A stretch of DNA of 64,000 nt from Thalassoglobus neptunius (lineage in GTDB: Bacteria > Planctomycetota > Planctomycetia > Planctomycetales > Planctomycetaceae), in contig NZ_SIHI01000001.1 of the NCBI RefSeq assembly GCF_007859735.1, positions 2,371,249 through 2,435,248 on the forward strand, in the 5' to 3' direction. A model generated the notes under the pieces. It was not told where the DNA came from and ran no database searches. It worked only from the letters and a program-made list of their open reading frames with translations. Positions 58,805 to 64,000 of the stretch are shown here, one piece after another; position 1 is the first letter of the stretch; the number at the start of each line of letters is the position of its first letter. The position numbers and the translations under genes were made by a program.

Positions 58805-60475
58805 TTGTTCCGCCGAACTCAATCCCGAATCCGTCAACGTTCTCAGACTTCACTGAGTTCGGATCCTCTCGCACCGCCCAAAGCATCTCTTCGAAGAAAC
58901 TGGTTGCTGATGGCCGTTGTTCTGGCTGCGGTGCCGGGACTTTTCCAGTTCATCAGCACCCCGACCGCGTTGGGCCAAGCTCCGAGTTCGGTTGTCGAGC
59001 AAGAATTAGCAACCCCTGATGCAACTTCTGACCAGAATGTCGAAGCGTCTTCGGACGAGTTTGAAGAAAGCCATTCGCCAGACGAAGGAGACGCTGCCGG
59101 AGAGCACGGAACTGAAGGGGAATCGCACGGGGAAGAACACGCCGAAGGAGAACACGGAGGCGGACACTCAAATGTCGCCGCCCCGCTGTTTGCCGCGATC
59201 GTCCTCATTCTCCTGCTCGCCAAAGTGGTCGGAGACCTGTTCGAAAGAGTCGGCATGCCTGCCGTTCTCGGAGAACTTTCCGTCGGAATTCTTCTCGGGA
59301 ATATCGCCCTGATCACGACATCCTGGATCGGAGTCGATGGCTGGCACGGACTGGATTTCCTGCAAGCTCCGGAAGAACACTCCATCGGCGACGTTTACAG
59401 CACGGGTGCCGCGTTGAAGATGCTCGCAGAGATCGGCGTTGTGTTGCTGCTCTTCGAAGTCGGGCTCGAATCAAACGTCAAAGAGATGATGAAAGTTGGC
59501 GTCTCATCTCTGTTCGTCGCGATCCTCGGAGTCATCGCCCCCATGATTTTAGGAGTGGCAGTCGGCTGGTTTCTCCTGCAACACGAACCGTGGCAAGTCT
59601 CGCTGTTCCTCGGAGCTACACTCTGTGCGACCAGCGTCGGGATTACCGCTCGCGTTCTGAAAGATCTCGGACGGTCTCAGCAACGGGAGTCTCAAATCAT
59701 TCTCGGAGCGGCCGTTGTCGACGATGTTCTGGGACTGATCATCTTGACAGTCGTATCCGGAATCATTGAGCAGGGCGATGCGTTCAATATTTCGAGCCTG
59801 ATCGAGATTGTCGTCAAGTCCATTGGATTTCTCGCCGCTGCGATCCTGCTGGGAAGCCACCTGCTCGTGAAGCCGCTGTTTAAGGCTGCGAGCTTCCTTC
59901 GCGGTCATGGACTGCTCGTCTCGACCTCGCTCGTGATTTGCTTTGGCCTCGCGTTTCTGGCCAATCTCGTTGGCCTCGCACCAATCGTTGGAGCATTCGC
60001 CGCAGGTTTGATTCTTGAGAAAGCCCACTACCAGAATCTGGGCAAAAAAGAACATGTTGAACTCGAAGAGGCACTTGCCCCACTGACCGCGCTTCTCGTT
60101 CCAATCTTCTTTGTTCAAATGGGAATCATGGTCGACCTGTCGAGCTTCGGAAATTCCAGCGTCTGGATGCTGGCGGGAGCCATTACCGTCGCAGCTGTCA
60201 TTGGCAAGCAGGTTTGCTCACTGGGTGTGGTCGAAAAGGGACTCAACAAAGTCGCCATCGGCCTCGGGATGATTCCTCGCGGCGAAGTCGGATTGATCTT
60301 CGCCAGCGTCGGTGCTGGCCTCATGGTGAAGGGTGAGAAAGTCGTCAGCGATGACACCTATTCCGCGATCATCGTAATGGTGATCATTACCACCATGGTG
60401 ACGCCACCACTGCTGAAGTGGTCACTCTCCAAACCGTCCCCCGGAGCAGCGGACGGAGCGGCAGCCACTGAGTGA
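58805..60475 (+). CDS. CPA2 cation:proton antiporter (KefB-like)
   Basis: A 556-residue Na+/H+ or K+/H+ antiporter. A first hydrophobic segment (about 32-50) acts as signal or extra helix; then comes an acidic, His-rich stretch (about 75-120) with many HGE repeats, unusual for the family and perhaps metal-binding. The transporter core has GMPAVLGELSVGILLGN, FEVGLESN, GAAVVDDVLGLIILT (the ion-binding Asp pair), GAFAAGLILE and PRGEVGLIFA. No RCK/TrkA domain is present. TTG at 58805 is chosen because AGGAG lies 7 bases upstream; no ATG fits better. Confidence 0.85.
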   Translation: MFRRTQSRIRQRSQTSLSSDPLAPPKASLRRNWLLMAVVLAAVPGLFQFISTPTALGQAPSSVVEQELATPDATSDQNVEASSDEFEESHSPDEGDAAGEHGTEGESHGEEHAEGEHGGGHSNVAAPLFAAIVLILLLAKVVGDLFERVGMPAVLGELSVGILLGNIALITTSWIGVDGWHGLDFLQAPEEHSIGDVYSTGAALKMLAEIGVVLLLFEVGLESNVKEMMKVGVSSLFVAILGVIAPMILGVAVGWFLLQHEPWQVSLFLGATLCATSVGITARVLKDLGRSQQRESQIILGAAVVDDVLGLIILTVVSGIIEQGDAFNISSLIEIVVKSIGFLAAAILLGSHLLVKPLFKAASFLRGHGLLVSTSLVICFGLAFLANLVGLAPIVGAFAAGLILEKAHYQNLGKKEHVELEEALAPLTALLVPIFFVQMGIMVDLSSFGNSSVWMLAGAITVAAVIGKQVCSLGVVEKGLNKVAIGLGMIPRGEVGLIFASVGAGLMVKGEKVVSDDTYSAIIVMVIITTMVTPPLLKWSLSKPSPGAADGAAATE

Positions 60476-60498
60476 TGATTCCCAACGAAAAGCAGGTT

Positions 60499-60542
60499 CT
60501 ATCGCTGACTTGAGTCTTCCTCGGAAGCTCACTCAGCGATAG
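60499..60542 (+). terminator. Long hairpin between antiporter and ftsQ-like gene
   Basis: A perfect 10-bp outer stem (CTATCGCTGA at 60499-60508 with TCAGCGATAG at 60533-60542) encloses an inner stem (CTTCC/GGAAG). The right arm begins on the stop codon of the minus-strand gene. No T-run; likely a shared terminator of two convergent genes. Confidence 0.5.
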
Positions 60543-61498
60543 CGAAGCTCACCGAGCGGCTCGAGCGAAATGGCATCGAACAGACGAATGTCGATTCGAT
60601 ATGGCCCGTTCGGAGAATCAAAGTCTCCGAACCGCTCGATGTACTGTTCCATCCGACCAAGCTTTTGCTCAGCGGTCGGTTCAAGGTCATCAAATCCGAT
60701 CGGTTTTCCCCACACAACGCGACTTCCCCCGACCGTGAGCAGTTCGAAAATCATCTCGTCCGGCTGAAGGTCTCGTGAATTCGGAGGAAGAATAATCCCC
60801 CGCAACTGGAAGTGATTCCAGTACACTTCCATGTTGTGTTTGGGAGTGAGAATCTCGGCGATCGTCGCTGCTGCTACCATCGCTGAGCCGGGCCACACAT
60901 CCCCCGCTTCGGCAGATTCGGGGTCGACGGCATTCAAAATCCACGGAAACCGTGCGTAGTCATCTTCGGTGAAATCTTCGCGAGGAAGGATGACTCCCTC
61001 CACGTCAATTGCATAAATGTCCGTCGGAGTTCGCACGAAGGCGACCGGTTCTCGGTAGTCGATCAATGCCTGAATCGCGGGCTCATTGGTCAGTCGAACA
61101 AGCTGCGCCTTTCGGATCCACGGATGCCCAGCGAGTGCTTCGGAAACTTCGCGGCAGAGATTCGAATCCAGAAGCGATACGTTCTCAGTAAGCGAACTCT
61201 GTGCGAGGACGTCGTCAATCAATGTCGGCGGAACCCATTCATTCGGCGCATTGACGCGCATCTCATCGAGCGGGAATTGATATTCCTCAAGCTGCGAGAG
61301 ATCGGGAAGCATCGCCGGTACACGCGGCGCCAGGACCGCAGACACAAGACCAATGGCCACAACCAGCAGAGTCACTGGTCGAAACACAAATTTCCGCAAG
61401 ACAATTCCGATGAAAGACGGCTTTGGCGGCGCAGCTTCTTTGGCCGCTTTCCGCTTCGCCGGAGCTTTCTTCTTAGGTGTCTTGGCTGCAGTCGCCAC
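60533..61498 (-). CDS. FtsQ/DivIB-like cell division protein
   Basis: A 321-residue single-pass membrane protein. A Lys/Ala-rich cytoplasmic N-terminus (1-28), a membrane helix (about 38-58) and an extracytoplasmic POTRA-like domain (HPWIRKAQLVRLTNEPAIQA, then REPVAFVRTPTDIYAIDVEG) match FtsQ topology. It lies directly downstream of ddl, the same order as in the classical dcw cluster, which supports FtsQ. GTG start with GGA 7-8 bases upstream. Planctomycetes lack FtsZ, so its role in division may differ. The sequence match is moderate. Confidence 0.7.
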   Translation of the reverse strand: MATAAKTPKKKAPAKRKAAKEAAPPKPSFIGIVLRKFVFRPVTLLVVAIGLVSAVLAPRVPAMLPDLSQLEEYQFPLDEMRVNAPNEWVPPTLIDDVLAQSSLTENVSLLDSNLCREVSEALAGHPWIRKAQLVRLTNEPAIQALIDYREPVAFVRTPTDIYAIDVEGVILPREDFTEDDYARFPWILNAVDPESAEAGDVWPGSAMVAAATIAEILTPKHNMEVYWNHFQLRGIILPPNSRDLQPDEMIFELLTVGGSRVVWGKPIGFDDLEPTAEQKLGRMEQYIERFGDFDSPNGPYRIDIRLFDAISLEPLGELRYR

Positions 61499-61627
61499 GA
61501 TTGTTTCCAGATACTTGAGTCAAAATTGAATGCAAACGCATCTTCTTGACTCTACACGCTGGAATGATCGGGGCAGAAAAACATGAAGAATCTTCACTGA
61601 AAAGCAGCTGGCACAACCAGACTCGCA

Positions 61628-62593
61628 TCAGTCATGACTCTTAGGTTTAGTTTCCTGATTTGTGAAGCGAGTGAAAGCAGAGAGAATATTCCGCTCGCAC
61701 AACTCTCCCAGATCCCATCCCAAAGCAGCTGCGGACATGGGGACGAGGCTGTGAGATGTCATTCCCGGAGAAGTATTGACCTCAAGAATCCAGCCCTGCC
61801 CAGCCTCGTCAGCGATTAAGTCGACGCGACAAACGCCGTGAGTCCCGAGCATTTCACACGCATTCTGACTGATCTCCGTGACATGTCGGGCGACGGGATT
61901 TTCGTCGACATTGATCACATTGTACCGAGTCGACTCATCCTCATATTTGGCTGAGTAGTCGAAAAACGGATGACTCGGCGCGATCTTGATCGGGGGAAGT
62001 GGAACGTGATCGAGAAACGGGACGGTCCATTCTTCTCCAATGATCGCTTTCTCCAGGATCACTGGGCATTCGTATTCACACGCAATTCCCCAGCCTTCGT
62101 ACAAATTCTCGGGTGAGTACACGACCGAAACGCCCAAGCTGGAACCTTGCGCGTTTGGTTTCATGAATAGCGGAAACCCGATTTCAGAAGCAGCCTGAAG
62201 CACACTCGGCAGCTTCTCCTGATGATCGATCAGTCGAAATGGTGGAGTGGAAAGCCCTCGTTCAAGCAGGAAGTTTTTCGCCTGATCCTTATGAAAAGTG
62301 AGTTTCGAACACGCGGAGTCGCTGCCGGTGTACGGAATTTTCAATCGATCGAGCTCACTCTGCAAAGTTCCATCTTCGCCATACTCTCCATGAAGCATAT
62401 TGAGGACGACCGGCTGTTCTGGCCAACTCATTTCTCCGAGAGAAACGTCTGCCGGATCGACTTCATGAACACTGTGGCCCCTTGCTCGCAAAGCATTCGC
62501 AGCGCATGCACCAGACTCGCAGCTGATCTCTCTCTCAGGGGATTCTCCTCCAGCAAGGACGACAATACTCACCTCCGTGGGAATACGATTCAA
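61628..62593 (-). CDS. ddl: D-alanine--D-alanine ligase
   Basis: A 321-residue ATP-grasp ligase that makes D-Ala-D-Ala for peptidoglycan. Motifs include VVLAGGESPEREISCESG, NMLHGEYGEDGTLQ, GFPLFMKPNAQGSSLGVSVV (ATP loop), and CRVDLIADEAGQGWILEVNTSPGMT with the Mg ligands. The start is TTG, supported by AGGAGGAG 6 bases upstream. The ftsQ-like gene follows after 129 bases, on the same strand. Confidence 0.94.
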   Translation of the reverse strand: MNRIPTEVSIVVLAGGESPEREISCESGACAANALRARGHSVHEVDPADVSLGEMSWPEQPVVLNMLHGEYGEDGTLQSELDRLKIPYTGSDSACSKLTFHKDQAKNFLLERGLSTPPFRLIDHQEKLPSVLQAASEIGFPLFMKPNAQGSSLGVSVVYSPENLYEGWGIACEYECPVILEKAIIGEEWTVPFLDHVPLPPIKIAPSHPFFDYSAKYEDESTRYNVINVDENPVARHVTEISQNACEMLGTHGVCRVDLIADEAGQGWILEVNTSPGMTSHSLVPMSAAALGWDLGELCERNILSAFTRFTNQETKPKSHD

Positions 62594-62866
62594 AGAGTGC
62601 TCCTCCTCAAAACTTCAATTTTGACGGTTCGGATGTTCAAGACGAGAAATCCGGTTGTTCTCGAAAGTGAAGGAATTGAGACCACGAACAACTGCCAGAT
62701 GATGGCAACCATCAGAGAGATTGCATACTATCTTTGCAATAAGTGAGACGATAGAACGTCTTCTTCGGCTAAATCAGCTCTGAAAGTATCGCCTTATCTC
62801 ATGCGATTTTCACCTCTCACTTCCACAATTTCGTCACCCGTTGCCTCCAACGTTCCTGAACCGGTC

Positions 62867-63718
62867 ATGAAGTTAACCTTCTTCGACCGACTCAGTGCTG
62901 GAATGATTGCGTTCGTGCTCGGGCTCATTCTGGTCGTGATCGCGATTGTCATCTGGTGGGCAACGACTCGCCCTCCGAGGCAAACGTTTCTCGTCCCGAT
63001 GGAGATGGTCGAAATCGCCGGAGGTGCTGAAGATGGGGCTCCCGACGAGACTCTGAAGGTCGAATCGCCCGAAGATCCGGCAGAAAACCCATCTCCCAAC
63101 GAAGAAGTTCTCGACGAGCAGGAATTGACCGAAGTGGTCGACAATGTCGTCGAACTGGCCGATCAGGCCACACAACAAGCTCAGCAGGTCAATGCTGTCT
63201 CGACCGACGCATCCGGAACTCCGGGAAGTGCTGATGGAACGGGCCGCCGCGGATTAGGAAACGGCCCAGGAACGGGAGGAATTCCGAACGAACAGCGATG
63301 GTTCATTCGCTACTCCGACGAAGCTTCGATTTCTGAATACGCCAAACAACTCGATTATTTTGGAATTGAAATGGGCGCGCTGCTCCCCAGCGGACAACTC
63401 GTCCTGCTTTCTGGAATGAGCGGTACACCAAGAAAAGTGACCAAGTCTTCCGGAAAGGGAGAAACGCGTCTTTACATGACCTGGCAGGCAGGAAATCGAA
63501 AAGCTGCAGACGCTGAGCTGTTTAAGCGGGCGGGAGTGGACGTTTCTGATGCCATTCTCTTCCACTTCTATCCCAAGAAGACTGAACAGCTTTTGCTGCA
63601 GACTGAATACGAATATGCAAAACGGAACGCCAAAGAGATTCGACGAACCTACTTCGTCGTGACTCGAAAAGGTTCCGGGTACAATTTTGTTGTCACACGA
63701 CAGACCTACTTGCGGTAA
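62867..63718 (+). CDS. Membrane-anchored protein preceding an ExbB-like gene
   Basis: A 283-residue protein with one N-terminal helix (about 11-33, AGMIAFVLGLILVVIAIVIWW), an acidic linker rich in Glu, Pro and Gly, and a C-terminal alpha/beta domain (about 145-283) with RWFIRYSDEASISEYAKQLD. Topology is TonB-like (inner-membrane anchor, long linker, periplasmic domain), but I see no TonB motif. Position directly before an ExbB-type gene suggests it belongs to that proton-channel complex. ATG at 62801 is an alternative start. Confidence 0.65.
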   Translation: MKLTFFDRLSAGMIAFVLGLILVVIAIVIWWATTRPPRQTFLVPMEMVEIAGGAEDGAPDETLKVESPEDPAENPSPNEEVLDEQELTEVVDNVVELADQATQQAQQVNAVSTDASGTPGSADGTGRRGLGNGPGTGGIPNEQRWFIRYSDEASISEYAKQLDYFGIEMGALLPSGQLVLLSGMSGTPRKVTKSSGKGETRLYMTWQAGNRKAADAELFKRAGVDVSDAILFHFYPKKTEQLLLQTEYEYAKRNAKEIRRTYFVVTRKGSGYNFVVTRQTYLR

Positions 63719-63765
63719 CGTTCCCAGATCGTGACGATCGCAATTACTGAGTTGAAAGCAGGATT

Positions 63766-64000
63766 ATGGAACTGATTCTGAGATGGTCAGGGCCGGTGAT
63801 TTACATCGCCATGGCATTGGCTGCACTGTATGGGTTGTTCTGCGTGGTCTTGCTGATCCGCAAGATCAGTCAGAAGAGATTCTCCAGTCCGGCACGGTCG
63901 GCAGAGTTTCTCGAGGAAGTCCGCGATCGTCTTTATCGACGAGATTTCGACGGCATCGCCGAGCTCTGTGATTCGCCTCCATACTGGAGCAAAGCATTGG
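63766..64000 (+). CDS. MotA/TolQ/ExbB proton channel, 5' part
   Basis: Only the first 78 codons lie in the window. An N-terminal membrane helix (YIAMALAALYGLFCVVLLI) and the charged segment RSAEFLEEVRDRLYRRDFDG, followed by LCDSPPYW, match ExbB/TolQ-type proton-channel subunits. The gene runs off the right edge. It begins 47 bases after the preceding gene, indicating an operon. Confidence 0.7.
   Translation, partial: MELILRWSGPVIYIAMALAALYGLFCVVLLIRKISQKRFSSPARSAEFLEEVRDRLYRRDFDGIAELCDSPPYWSKAL

Noticed and set aside
1-64000. CRISPR arrays, insertion sequences, rRNA genes, prophage
   Set aside because: No regular repeat-spacer pattern, transposase, rRNA or phage structural gene was seen.

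Overview
The window is a chromosomal segment of a member of the Planctomycetota, most likely order Planctomycetales. The evidence is family content: a DUF1559 H-X9-DG prepilin-like protein, a very large LEPR-type surface protein, a WD40 Ser/Thr kinase with a DWG motif, DUF1549/DUF1553 and DUF1501 planctomycete proteins, four secreted sulfatases, PQQ-type propellers, and a PVC-type membrane-bound dehydrogenase with a C-terminal CxxCH. The genus cannot be fixed from the sequence alone.

Layout. 1-5 kb: a DUF1559 prepilin-like gene, a DUF2071 gene convergent with it (stop codons overlap) and a GH57 alpha-glucanotransferase-like gene. 4.9-15.7 kb: two giant minus-strand genes, an LEPR surface protein and, 91 bp downstream, a kinase with about 21 WD40 repeats. 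16.4-22.6 kb: an endonuclease III-like protein with a histone-like Lys tail, then the nusA-infB-rbfA translation/transcription operon. 23-29.6 kb: a PDZ/YbaY-like secreted protein, a PstS-like phosphate-binding protein, the betaine-lipid genes btaA-btaB and a ChlI/MoxR-like ATPase. 29.9-34.2 kb: a DUF1549/DUF1553 cytochrome protein and threonine synthase. 34.2-44.5 kb: a seven-gene minus-strand block of an aldo/keto reductase, four sulfatases and two secreted beta-propeller proteins, probably a sulfated-glycan catabolic operon. 44.5-46.5 kb: a gene-poor 2 kb with the 3' half of a tRNA-Arg(UCU) and a truncated prepilin gene, which looks like an integration scar. 46.5-64 kb: a DUF1501 protein, a secreted helical protein, lpd, a STAS/anti-sigma kinase pair, a small membrane protein, a cytochrome c'-like protein, a twin CDGSH protein, dtd, a phosphate acyltransferase, a large NHL/HEAT/cytochrome protein, a CPA2 antiporter, ddl with an ftsQ-like gene (a remnant of the dcw cluster), and the start of an ExbB-type operon cut by the window edge.

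How the genes work together. The btaAB-pstS neighbourhood suggests a phosphate-limitation response in which betaine lipids replace phospholipids. The sulfatase block suggests uptake or processing of marine-type sulfated polysaccharide. The ddl-ftsQ pair shows that division/wall genes persist in a lineage generally reported to lack FtsZ. Start codons were chosen from Shine-Dalgarno spacing and signal peptides; several genes (infB, ddl, the antiporter) appear to use TTG. No CRISPR array, insertion sequence, rRNA or complete tRNA was seen.
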